A DNA stretch of 64,000 bases, taken from NCBI GenBank assembly GCA_021307315.1, contig JAJSPD010000020.1:248001-312000 (forward strand). The letters are read 5' to 3'. A program made the position numbers and the translations under genes. Origin of the DNA: Bisporella sp. PMI_857. Lineage: Eukaryota; Ascomycota; Leotiomycetes; Helotiales; Helotiaceae. Within the stretch, counting starts at the first letter, position 1. Every line of letters starts with the position of its first letter. This document shows, piece after piece, positions 45,017 through 56,760 of this stretch. The notes beneath the pieces were generated by a model that searched no databases, was not told the DNA's origin, and saw only the letters and a list, made by a program, of their open reading frames with translations.

Positions 45017-45699
45017 ATGGATGATGATATGCCCTCAATAATTGTTCGCAAGGAATTCAGCAGTTTCGAGGAAAATGATAATCAAGTATTAGATCGACGT
45101 GAGGCAGAGAGCAAGATAGTAGAAAGACTACTGACTCACCAAGACCGAGGAAGACTTAACTTTTGGGCTTTGGCTAGCTCAGCAGGTATTAATACAGAGC
45201 CTTCAAAAGAAGAAGTGAAGAATATAACCATTCCGGTCACCTACTTCAAAACCATCATTGAGGATGCAGGGTTCGAGGAGACGACGATGAGAGTAGCATT
45301 TACGGATGATGAGGACGAGCGCGGCATTAATTTGGTAGATAAAATAAGTATGGTATATCCTAGATAGAGATCCACACCCAATGGTACATCCTCCTATGAG
45401 TAGTAGCTTGTGAATTGCTGCTAAAGATCTCCCGAAATACCTAAGTTCTTCCATCAGATGCGCATTCCTTATTCCAAGCTACTTGCTGTAGTCAAACTTT
45501 TGTTGTTTCTACGACTTGATGATTTCGGAGACAGTGCACTGTACTTCAAGAGCCAACTTGACAGTCTGAATGCCTCTGCAAAATCCATATTTAATAGCTT
45601 CACAGAAACGAAGATGATGCCTGGGAAGCATTTGATGAGGTCCTAGAGAGAAGTCCAGTTCGTAGATTCAAAATCAATATGCGGGCATGGCTGATATGA
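45017..45699 (+). pseudogene. Hypothetical locus, apparently degraded
   Basis: A 116-codon frame (45017-45367) starts MDDDMPSIIVRKEFSSFEEN and is strongly acidic with helical character. Three further segments look coding but lie in different frames. These are KDLPKYLSSSIRCAFLIPSY (from about 45424), LDDFGDSALYFKSQLDSLNA (about 45515-45600), and NEDDAWEAFDEVLERSPVRR followed by a stop at 45697-45699. I found no set of canonical introns joining them. The family is not recognised. A multi-exon gene with frame damage is the simplest reading; an intact gene with non-obvious introns remains possible. Confidence 0.4.
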
Positions 45700-47187
45700 A
45701 CCTCAGACAAACCTTTTCGCGAGTCTCTACCGTAGCTAGACCTTTACTCTCGCCCCTACAACGGCTCCTCAAATTCAAGGACAAGCCACTACCCAATGAT
45801 CCCGACCAGGATGCTATTCTTACCTAACCCGTCATAGACCAGATACAGACATTTTTCTCAGCCAGACTAGGTGAGGTCAGGTGGGACAACTTGGACCTCC
45901 TCGCCTCACATAGCACCGTATCTCCTTTGGAGCTATCTGCTCTGGGCTCACTGAAGCACTCAAGAAGCCCACATTACTTCTGCTTTCAGGGAAGTACATA
46001 GGCTCGACTGACCAAGCGCGGGTGACCATCGGTGCATTGATCCATGGGGAGAGTCTGAATCTGAGGATACACATCTCCCATGGAGAACGATACTATTCCA
46101 AATTTGGTCAGTATAGCTTCCACGCGGAAGGGAGAATACGGTGAATTCCGGACTAGGTATTGGTCGCAAAGCTAGCGATAGATCGGAGACTGCAATGACA
46201 GGCGTCTCTGTAGATAAGCAACTTAAGGAGGCAGTGCTATAACATGGGGCTTGTGGAGGAGACCTTGAAGGGTTCTGTCTACATGGGGTTGGCAAAGAGG
46301 GTCTCGTGAGAATTGAAATCACCAACCCGGAGGTATGGGATTGGTAGGAGCAACGTGATCAAGTTCAAAATGGCTGCGAGATGATTATTCGTGTCAATTA
46401 TTAACGCTTGCCTGACAACTTCACCTAAATGAAGCGCTATCTGACTCTGCCGGTTCTACCACGGTGATCGAAGTCGAGATAATACGCATAGCTTGATATG
46501 TATGATCTAGATATCTCTGTGCACATAGTACTACAAAGAAGATGTAAGTGAAAAGGGTTGTTGATAGTCGAAAATTATCACGTGATAATACATGCCTCAG
46601 GTGTCCATATGTTACCTCGCTTAACTTTAGCTTGGTGCCAATGTTGTCCCCACTCTTTTGTCATCTTGTGAGCGAGCCAGCCTGCCAGCCTTTTGCTTTC
46701 GTCCTCACAACCCAAAATCGACCTCATCAACCGCGAAAGGAGGCACCGCTTTTGTCGCCAATTCACCCCCCTTAATTATCAAGGCCCCTCCACCCGCATC
46801 GTGTTCCACGCGACATATAGTCGCATAACACCTCAAATATTCTTTATTTTGGCGTCCTCAGGCTCCCTCGTGTCTGAAGCTCAGCACTTCTTCTGCTTGT
46901 CCATCAATCGTAAAAGCCAACCATCTACCTTGCGCCAAGTGGACTCTTTTATCCATCTAGAAAAAAGTCACCGAGTATCAACAGTATACGCGATTTCTGA
47001 CGCGCACCTTTATTAGCCTTTACCTGCCAACCACACAATCGCCACGTTTTCGTTCATCACCGCCATCGCGCCTACACTCATTCGGCCTTGGTTCTGATGC
47101 GCGAGGCTGGTTCCTGGATATGCGCTTAGGATAGGACAATCCACTTCCCTCCAAAACGATTGCGCTTTAAGATTTTAAAGTGTCATC
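45700..47187. other. Gene-poor region and STH1 5' flank
   Basis: The left half shows no coding signal. The right half (about 46560-47187) is C/T-rich with short upstream ATGs, for instance the 46693-47016 open frame, and is probably the promoter and 5' leader of the remodeler gene. Confidence 0.45.
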
Positions 47188-50100
47188 ATGGCATCGGTCC
47201 AATCTGCCCCAGCTGTACAGCAGCCAGGGACTTTCATACCATCTAATCCTGAACAACTCAAACAAATTTATACGGTACTAGCACTCCTTCAAAATTCCGT
47301 AGATGAAAACCATATCGACCTATACTAATTGTCAGTAGAAATGGAAACAGATGAAAGATTCGGGAGTTTCGGAAACCGATCCTGAGTTCATCAAAGCTCA
47401 GCAGATTCTCTCCCAAGTTCAACAGCAACGTGTTATGCAGCAACAAAGGGCGTTCCAAAACCAGAATGCGGCCAATACTACAAATGGTGTTAATGGCACA
47501 CGGCCTACTGGCCATTCGAACGCTCCACCTGCGATACAAACCTCGAATACTCCTGGATCGCTTGCAACCACAACGCCTACTTCGAGTACCAACCCAGCGG
47601 CACCGAAGGGGGGGATACAAAGGAATACGGCATATGGTAGTGGCATGTTCACCACCGAACAACTGGGGTTACTGAAACAACAAATATTTGCGTTCAAGTG
47701 TCTCTCAAAGAACCAAGGTATTCCTCAGAATGTTCAGCAGGCTCTTTTTTCCATTCCACAGAAAAAACTATCCGCAATTGTCGATCAAGCTGTGACTGCT
47801 GCAACGAGTGCCGACAACTCAGAGTCATCTTCGAAGGGCGCTGACCCTGCGAAGGTTAAGGCCATCATTACTCAGAAGCTGCATGAGTACACAGGATTTA
47901 AGCCACCATATTCGAACCTTGCAAGCAAGATCAGCTACTCGGACCATAAGATTCGGGATCGGCGGCCTATGATTCCGAGTATCATGCCACCAGGTGTTGA
48001 TATCGAAAAGCTTCGCATTGAACGAGAAACTATCATCTACAATCGGATGGCTGCCCGTTTTGCTGAGCTTAAGTCTCTTCCAGCTAATATTGCGCATTGG
48101 GACACTCGTAACGAGAGTTTGTCAGTAGAGGATACATTGAAGCGCAAGGCATTGATCGAGATGAAAGCCTTGAATCTATATGCTAAGCAGAAATCGCTAC
48201 GAGAAAGAGTCGGGCGTCAAATGATCCAGTATGATAATCTCGCCATGACTGCCAATCGAAGCCAATATCGCCGAATGAAGAAACAGTCCTTACGCGAAGC
48301 ACGTATTACCGAGAAGCTCGAGAAACAACAACGCGACGCACGCGAGACTCGGGAGAAGAAGAAGCATACGGATTACCTGCAAACAGTGCTGAACCACCAG
48401 CGAGAAGTTGTTACTGCTGCTGCAAATCAAAAGCTCAAGGTCCAGAAGCTGGGTAGAATGATGATGCTACAGCACCAGAATATTGAGAAGGAAGAGCAGA
48501 AGAGAATAGAAAGAACCGCTAAACAACGTCTCCAGGCACTGAAATCTAACGATGAAGAGGCATATCTGAAATTGCTCGACCAGGCCAAGGATACACGTAT
48601 TACACATCTGCTGAGACAGACAGATGGCTTCTTGTCGCAACTTGCGGCCTCTGTCAAGGCGCAGCAGCGCAAGGCGGCTGAGCGGTATGGTACAAATGCC
48701 GAAGAGTTCTTAATGGAGGAAGATTCGGATGATGATGATGATGATGAAGTTGATTCACGCAAGATCGATTACTATGCTGTGGCTCATCGTATCAAGGAAG
48801 AGGTCACTGTTCAACCTTCCATCCTGGTTGGTGGTACCCTCAAAGAGTATCAACTGAAGGGTTTACAATGGATGATTTCTTTATACAACAACAACCTAAA
48901 CGGTATCCTTGCAGATGAAATGGGTCTTGGTAAAACCATTCAAACCATCAGTTTAATCACGTATCTCATTGAGAGGAAGAAGCAAAACGGCCCATTCTTG
49001 GTCATTGTACCTCTCAGTACGTTGACAAATTGGACTCTCGAGTTCGAAAAGTGGGCACCTTCTATCGCGAAAGTCGTTTACAAGGGACCTCCGAATGCTC
49101 GGAAACAGCAGCAACAGCAGATTCGCTACGGAAATTTCCAAGTACTATTAACCACTTACGAATACATCATCAAAGACAGACCAGTACTAAGCAAAATCAA
49201 ATGGATACATATGATCATCGATGAAGGTCACAGAATGAAGAATTCTTCCTCAAAATTGAGCGCCACTCTCACCCAATATTATTCAACTCGTTATCGCCTC
49301 ATTCTCACCGGTACCCCTCTACAGAATAATCTTCCAGAACTGTGGGCACTTCTCAATTTCGTCCTTCCCACCATTTTTAAGTCCGTCAAGTCCTTCGATG
49401 AATGGTTTAATACACCATTCGCAAATACTGGTGGCCAGGACAAGATGGAGCTCACAGAAGAAGAACAGATTCTTGTTATCCGACGTCTACACAAGGTCTT
49501 GAGACCTTTCTTGCTGCGTCGTCTCAAGAAGGATGTGGAGAAGGATCTACCTGACAAGACCGAGAAAGTCATCAAGTGCAAGTTTTCTGCACTACAAGCG
49601 CGGTTATACAAGCAAATGGTTACGCACAACAAGCTTGTTGTTAGTGATGGTAAGGGTGGAAAGACTGGAGCCCGTGGTCTCAGCAATATGATTATGCAAT
49701 TGCGAAAGCTTTGCAATCATCCTTTCGTTTTTGACGAGGTTGAGAATCAAATGAATCCTGCAAATGTCAGCAACGACCTTTTGTGGCGTACGGCTGGAAA
49801 ATTTGAACTTCTTGATCGAATTTTACCTAAGTACCAGAAGACTGGCCACAGAGTCCTTATGTTTTTCCAAATGACCGCTATCATGGATATTATGGAGGAT
49901 TATTTGAGATACCGTAGTATTCAGTACCTGCGATTAGACGGTACAACGAAGTCTGACGATCGTTCTGATCTTCTTCGCGAGTTCAACGCCCCCAATTCAC
50001 CATACTTCATGTTTTTGCTTTCTACTCGTGCTGGTGGTCTTGGATTGAACTTGCAGACAGCCGATACTGTTATTATCTACGACTCTGACTGGAATCCTCA

Positions 50101-51524
50101 TCAAGATTTACAAGCTCAAGATCGTGCTCATCGTATCGGTCAGAAGAACGAGGTGCGAATTTTGCGCCTTATCAGCTCCAACTCTGTGGAAGAGAAGATT
50201 CTAGAGCGTGCAAAGTTTAAGCTTGACATGGATGGTAAGGTTATTCAGGCTGGAAAGTTCGACAACAAATCATCTGAGACGGATCGTGATGCTATGTTAC
50301 GTGTCATGCTTGAGACTGCAGAAGCTGCCGAGTCGTTGGAGCAAGAGGAGATGGACGACGAGGATCTAAACATGATTCTTGCCCGAACGGATGATGAGCT
50401 TCAGTTATTCGGAAAGATGGATGAAGATCGGGCTAAGGAAAGGGTATATGGTACGGCTCCGGGCAGTCTACGTACGCCCCGTCTTATGCAAGAGAGTGAA
50501 CTCCCAGAGATCTACCTGTCCGATGGAAACCCAATATCTGATGAACCAGTTGAAATTCAAGGCCGTGGAGCCCGTGAGCGAACCCGTGTTAAGTACGATG
50601 ATGGCCTCACAGAAGAGCAATGGCTCAACGCTGTGGATGATGACGATGATACGCCAGAAGCTGCAGCTGCGCGAAAGGCGGCTCGGAAGGAACGTCGCGA
50701 ACTTAATAGACGCAAGCGAGCCGGTGAAATTCCCGGTTCGGTTGAAAACTCCTCTGGCAGTGAATCTGATGCGGAGCCAGAGCCGACGCCGAAGAAGAGT
50801 CGTGGTCGCAAATCTGGCAAGCCAGATAAGCGTAAGGCTGAAGATGTAGATGATGAGCCACCAGCAAAACGCAAGCGTGGTGGACCAGGACGTCCCAAAG
50901 CTTCTGCAGTTAATTCCGATGCCATTAAATATCGAAATACACTTCAAGAAAGTCTGAGGAACGTTTACGAAGCTTTAATGAAGCTTGAATCAGCATCAGA
51001 CTCTGGTTCCGAGGATGACGATGAGGAGCCAGCAGTCCGCCTCATAATTGGACCTTTCATCTCACTCCCCCCGAAGAAGGACTTTGCCGATTACTACATC
51101 ATTATCCCACAACCAATTTGTATGAAGCAGATTGACAAGAAAATAAAAAAAGAGGAATTCGCTAGCCTTAATGATTTGCGAAAGGATATCCAGTTGCTGT
51201 GCTCGAATGCTAAGACGTACAATGAGGATGGCAGCATAATTTTCAATGATGCTGTCACAATTCAGGTATGTTGATAACCCCGTGAATATAATGAAACCCC
51301 TTTTTAAATCATAACAGAATGCGATGGAGTCCGCGATTCGTGATGAAGTTAGCGAGCATCCAGAACTTGGTGACGAAGATTCTCGCAATGGTGGTTCCAC
51401 GGCTCCTACCACTAGCGCCGGCACTCCTTTGCCAACGTCGAACCCCAAACTGAAATTGACATTCAAGAAAGATTCGCAGTACACCAACGGAGGAAGTAGT
51501 GGGGTACAGAGTGATGATGATTGA
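47188..51524 (+). CDS. STH1: SNF2-family chromatin remodeler, Sth1/Snf21 type (RSC/SWI-SNF ATPase)
   Basis: Three exons, 47188-47274, 47339-51265 and 51318-51524 (introns 64 and 52 nt), encode 1406 residues. The protein is the DNA-translocating ATPase of a nuclear nucleosome-remodelling complex. Order of domains: QLQ-like segment (FTTEQLGLLKQQIFAFKCL) from about residue 131; HSA/basic helical region (about 290-420); helicase ATPase with Walker A DEMGLGKT near 554, DEGH Walker B near 656 (the usual SNF2 form), LTGTPLQNN, and lobe 2 with LLSTRAGGLGLNL and QAQDRAHRIGQ; SnAC-like region; an acidic/basic linker with AT-hook-like RGRKSGKP and KRKRGGPGRPK; and a C-terminal bromodomain (about 1225-1350, with KDFADYY and NAKTYNEDGS) spanning the last intron. 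Acceptor choice for intron 1 is decided by frame: only the second AG of CAGTAG avoids a stop codon. Confidence 0.95.
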
Positions 51525-52980
51525 AGTGATGGAGAAGATAGTTGTGTGCGACCTTCTACTTTGACCTTCTGGTCTCTGATTTAAGACTGGGTTTGAGGCG
51601 TTTATGGAGCCAGGGACTCGCAGATATGATTGCTTTGCATGGCAAGGTGTGGAGTTTTAATTGGAGTGCCTGAGTCCTGGGGAAAAAGGATATGCCTGGG
51701 CAAGATGGCATGTCTTATAAATGATCGGTTAGACTGTATTGTAGTGTGGAGTAAATATAGCATCTTGATTATATATGTGGAGTTTTGTGCAGTATGGGTC
51801 AAAAATGGCCCTTTGCATAATCTTTTTTTTTTCCTCTTCAAGGTGTGTTTTAAGTTGAATCCGTTGAATAAGAAATTTCATCAACGTCATGAACCACCTG
51901 ATGTCATGCCTAGTAGTCGTCGTAGTAAACTATATTCAAGTCTCGCTTGGCAAGGGGAGAAAACAAAGGGATACTCCCTTTTACCTCTTCCCCCCAATTC
52001 TCTTTCTGTTGGGAGATAGCCCTAGTAGGCGAGTAGGGGCCTCTATCTCTGTTATCAGGCATTTGCCAATCAGGCTTCAGGAAATCCGGGGCAGTCTAGG
52101 GGGTAGTAGCAAGTGAAATTGAGATCTTCTCAATTGGACGACTACTATTCCGTGCGTCACCTGAATTGAGGTTCGGATCGTCATCATCCCAGCCTTTTCA
52201 ATATATCTTAACTGATTGTACAGTACATAGCAAGGCCCTTCCCCCACCCCATTCTCCTATGTCTGGGCAGGGAAATGAAGAGGCGTCCTGGCCTCGGTTG
52301 TCGCCGAGAGTTCTGCCGCCAATAATCATCAGTTCTCACAATAGAAGACTAGCTTACGCCAGCAAAAAAGTCTAAACATCAATTATTCATTCCTCAGCCT
52401 TATCCCTTATCCTTTCCCCCGCATTCTGTTCCCTTGTCTATGTCGGCTTTCACAAGCCTTCTAAGCCTCCCTCTCCTCCACTTCCTCGTTGTCGCTCACT
52501 CTGTTCTACTGTGGAAGTGCTCGGTTACACGATTTTTCTCATAGCGGTGTCTAGAAGCAGCGTTTCCTCCGCGCTTCTGCCCCACGCGTCCGCCTCCCTC
52601 CCCCCATCACTTGCATCGAAGAGCAACCTTCCCAGATGAAGGGCCGAAATCGATCTGCTGATAGATGTCATAATGCACCACATATCAAATAATTATGACT
52701 ATCCCGATTTCCATCGGCAGCTATTCGCCCAAAGCGGCCTTTTCTGCCAGGGGAGTGGCTTGCCTTTATACACCCATGTACGTGTACAGCATCTACAAAC
52801 CCGTAGCTCTTCAACGTCCACGCAGCTATGGTACCTCGTGGGAGTCTCGTGCCTGACGGGGACAAGTCCTTGGTATCGCCCTTGAGAAAGTTGAAATAGT
52901 GACATGTCCCACCCCCTCAATTCCCCCTTCCTCTCACCAACTCAGATTCTTTCCGAGAAATTGTGTTGTCCTCCAGCAAG
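51525..52980. other. Intergenic region, STH1 to beta-glucosidase
   Basis: This is the 3' flank of STH1 and promoter/leader of the GH3 gene. A 129-codon frame (51630-52019) has no motif. CT-rich blocks occur near 52394-52510 and 52905-52935. No GH3-specific regulator site can be asserted. Confidence 0.5.
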
Positions 52981-55900
52981 ATGCCGCTCCTGACCCGCAT
53001 CTCGCTGCTCTTGGCTGTGACCTCCCTCTCCTCCGCACTCATTGCGAGACCTGATTTTGCGCGTGAAGCCAGTAAAATCGAGGTCCTGAAAGCTAGCAGT
53101 CCAGTTCTGAGTGAGAGAGATGATGTCCCCGCTGGGTATTATGCGCCGCCGTACTATCCCGCTCCGCCTGGTGGGTGGGCGCCCAAGTGGACGGCGAGCT
53201 ATGCCAAGGCCCAGGCGGTGGTAAGCCAGATGACACTGGCTGAGAAAGTCAATTTGACTACTGGGACAGGGTTACTGATGGGGAGGTGCATTGGGAATAC
53301 TGGGAGTGCATTGAGATTTGGGAGTAAGTCTTTCCTTATATTGATTATGAAGTGGAACTCGACGGCGGCGAAGTCGAGGTCCTTCAAACCATCTAGGAGA
53401 GAAGGATCTTTGAACTCGTGTAATTATGAATAAATAATGAGATGGATATGCTGACTTTGATATTCGGACAGTTCCCAGCCTCTGTCTCCAGGATTCCGCT
53501 CTGGGAATAGCTGCAACCGACAACGCAACAGCGTTTCCTGCTGGTAGTAAGTAATTACCCTAAATCTTGAAATTTAAAAAAAGTTGTCTGTCTCGTGACT
53601 TAACCATTGCTGGAAAAGATAGCTGACATTTGTATGGGTAGTTACCACGGGAGCCACCTTCAATAAGGCTCTTATGTATGCTCGTGGTGATGCCATTGGA
53701 CAAGAAGCCAGGGGCAAAGGTGTTCATATTCAATTAGGCCCGGCTGTTGGCCCTATTGGTCGCAAACCTCGAGGTGGAAGAAATTGGGAGGGCTTTGGGG
53801 CTGATCCCGTGCTTCAAGCTCATGGTGGAGCAGAGACTGTGAAGGGAATCCAAAAGAACGGTGTTATGGCAACTATCAAGCACTTAATTGGTAACGAGTA
53901 AGTGAACATTCTAGCGTGATGCTACTTCCTCCTCCTTTTTTCTTAGGCGACCTTGGCTGATTCAGAACATTTAGGCAAGAAATGTATCGCATGGACCTTG
54001 TTCCCCATGGAACATTGATGAAGGCGATTAGCAGTAATATTGATGATCGAACTCTCCATGAACTCTACACCTGGCCATTTGCGGATGCTGTAAGAGCTGG
54101 AGTTGGGGCTGTCATGACTAGCTACAATGATATCAATGGCAGCGCTGCTTCGCAAAACAGTAAATTAATCAATGGCTTCCTCAAGGACGAGCTAGGATTT
54201 CAGGGATTGGTGATGACTGACTGGCTTGCGCACATCGGAGGCGTGAGTTCCGCTCTTGCTGGACTTGATATGTCCATGCCTGGAGATGGAGTTGCTCCAT
54301 TGATAGGCGCGTCCTACTGGGGCTATGATCTTTCTATTGCTGTGCTGAACGGCACGATACCCCTTTCTCGCCTCAACGATATGGTTACGCGTATTGTGGC
54401 CGCATGGTATCAGTTAGGACAGGACAAGGACCGCCCGGAGCCGAATTTCTCTGCCAATACAGCCGATGCTACGGGCCCTTGTTATCCAGGAGCCTTATTC
54501 TCCCCAACTTGTGTCGTCAACGAATATGTCAACGTCCAATCCAACCATAAGATCATTGCACGCAATGTATCACGGGAGGGGGTCACCTTGTTAAAAAACA
54601 CCAACAAGGTATTGCCGTTGTCTACTACGGGCAGCTTTAAGGTATTTGGTGATGGGGCACGAGTTAATCCTGATGGGGCCAATGCTTGCAACCAAAGAAG
54701 CTGTAACAAAGGTGTTCTTGGCATGGGTTGGGGAAGTGGTGAGAATCCCCGGTATTGATGTGTCTTGACTCCACTAACGCTCGTAGGAACCGCAAACTAT
54801 CCTTACCTCGATGCTCCTATTGACGCCATCAAGCGCAAAGCATCAGATGTCACCTACTACTCCAGTAACAGCTTCCCGGGTGGTCTAACCGCTACAGCCA
54901 ACGACATTGCAATTGTGTTCGTGTCTAGTGATTCTGGTGAGAACCAATATACCGTTGAAGGTAATAACGGAGATCGGTCCTCAAGCGGCCTAAATCTCTG
55001 GTATGGAGGGGACGACCTTATTAAAAACGCGGCCGCCAAATACTCTACTGTTATTGTTGTCGTGCACACTGTCGGTCCTGTGATCCTCGAAAACTGGATC
55101 GACCTACCGTCCGTAAAGGCTGTTGTCTTCGCGCATCTCCCAGGTCAAGAAGCCGGCGATTCTCTGACTGACATCCTGTTCGGTGATTACTCTCCAAGTG
55201 GTCACCTTCCATACTCTATTATCAAGAAAGAGAGTGACTATCCGTCTTCTCAAAACCTGATGGGCTTCCAGTTCTTCCAGGTTCAAGACACCTTCTCTGA
55301 GGGGCTGTATATCGACTACCGCTCTTTAAACAAGAACAAGATCGTCCCTCGTTATGCATTCGGCCACGGGCTGACATACACCAATTTCTCACGGACACCG
55401 ACCATTTCCGCCGTCACAGCTCTCTCCTCTCTCCCTCCAGCAAGATCAGCAAAGGGATCAACACCCGTATACACCAACGCCATTCCCAACCCCCTCGAAG
55501 TGGCATGGCCCTCCGGCTTCGACCGCATCTGGCGATACCTCTACCCCTACGTCGACAACCCCACTTCTATCAGCAATTCAACGGCGTTCGTCTACCCCGT
55601 CGGCTATCAAACCACACCACAACCCGACCCAGCGGCTGGTGGCGATGAGGGTGGGAATCCCGCTTTGTGGGACGTCATGTTCCGTCTATCCGTCACCGTC
55701 ACCAACATAGGCTCTTATGCCGCAAAGGACGTCGTGCAGGTATATGTCCAGTATCCGAGCGACAACCCATGGGATACACCTATCATCCAGCTGCGCAGCT
55801 TTGAGAAGACGGACACCCTTGCCGCTGGCAAGAGTCAAACGCTGAGCCTGGATATCACACGGAGGGATCTGAGCATCTGGGATGTAGTGAGGCAGAACTG

Positions 55901-56027
55901 GGTCATCCCCGTAAGCACCAGCCAGCCATTCAAGTTCTGGGTGGGCGACAGCTCAGCAAACTTGACGCTTGCGTGCGAGAGCATCAGCAAGACATGTTCG
56001 GGTGGACGGACACCGCCGGTCGTTTAA
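52981..56027 (+). CDS. Secreted beta-glucosidase, glycoside hydrolase family 3
   Basis: Five exons, 52981-53323, 53472-53546, 53642-53897, 53975-54738 and 54787-56027 (introns 148, 95, 77 and 48 nt), encode 892 residues. GH3 enzymes release glucose from cellobiose and beta-glucosides. The first 20 or so residues ([20 protein letters not shown]) form a signal peptide. A Tyr/Pro-rich linker follows (about 56-72), then the catalytic TIM barrel with [20 protein letters not shown] across the first junction, [19 protein letters not shown] across the third junction, and VMTDW, whose Asp (about residue 307) is the family's nucleophile. The second alpha/beta domain has [16 protein letters not shown]. 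The C-terminal fibronectin-III-like domain ends near [15 protein letters not shown]. Start chosen at the signal-peptide Met. It is likely extracellular and used for plant or fungal glucan degradation. Confidence 0.94.
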
Positions 56028-56760
56028 TCAGGTGCCTTTGGAAAGTGTTACATTATCTTTGCACATAATACATATCAGTAAAAATACAACAAAAATCACC
56101 ACAACACACTGCTAACACCCTGTATTTCTATCCCCTTAACATCCTTCCCACCCCTTCTCGTCTCCTTAACCAACCCATTTCCCCATATCCGCCACCGACC
56201 GCCCACCGCCTCGCAAGCAAGCAACCCCTTTTCCTTCGCATCGCGGCTCATCCCCCAAGACAGACACATATAAACGCCAATAAACAGCCCCGTAAACAAA
56301 AAAACCTCCAACAAAGCGGGACAAACCTCTCTCGATAGTCAAGCGGTTAATCGAATCGACCCATCCACGTGCCACGATGATAAAACCAATATCCTCCCCA
56401 GGCTATGCTGATCTGATGAGAGGCTGAGAATAAGACGAGCTTGTGCTGCGCTATGCCTAGTGCTGGGTGTGGTGATAAACGGGACAGGACGAGACGAAAC
56501 ACAGCAAAAACAAAAGTGAGTTGGTTCATAGATTCCTACAAGCGCTTGACTTCGAGAGAGTTTCTTTTTTCGCCCGGTTTGCGCCTAGGTACCTAATTGT
56601 TGCTCAAATGTTGGAACATTCTAGGAAGAGGTATATGGTGTGTGAGGGAATCAGCAGATGATTATGACTGCTTGAATATTGCGTAACAGGGGCAAAGCAC
56701 AAGCTGGAGACTAGCCCATACAAATATAATACATTTGCTTTTATGTTCCTGCGAGAATTC
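56028..56760. other. Convergent intergenic spacer
   Basis: This lies between the GH3 and RTG2-like stop codons, with A-rich patches near 56078-56100 and 56295-56310. Short frames are not coding-like. A box-A-like TAGTCAAGCGG (56337-56347) has no tRNA context. Confidence 0.5.

Noticed and set aside
56329..56360. Perfect box A-like TAGTCAAGCGG, also seen near 26211-26221
   Set aside because: Neither copy is followed by a GTTCGA-type box B or foldable cloverleaf; a chance match is likely.
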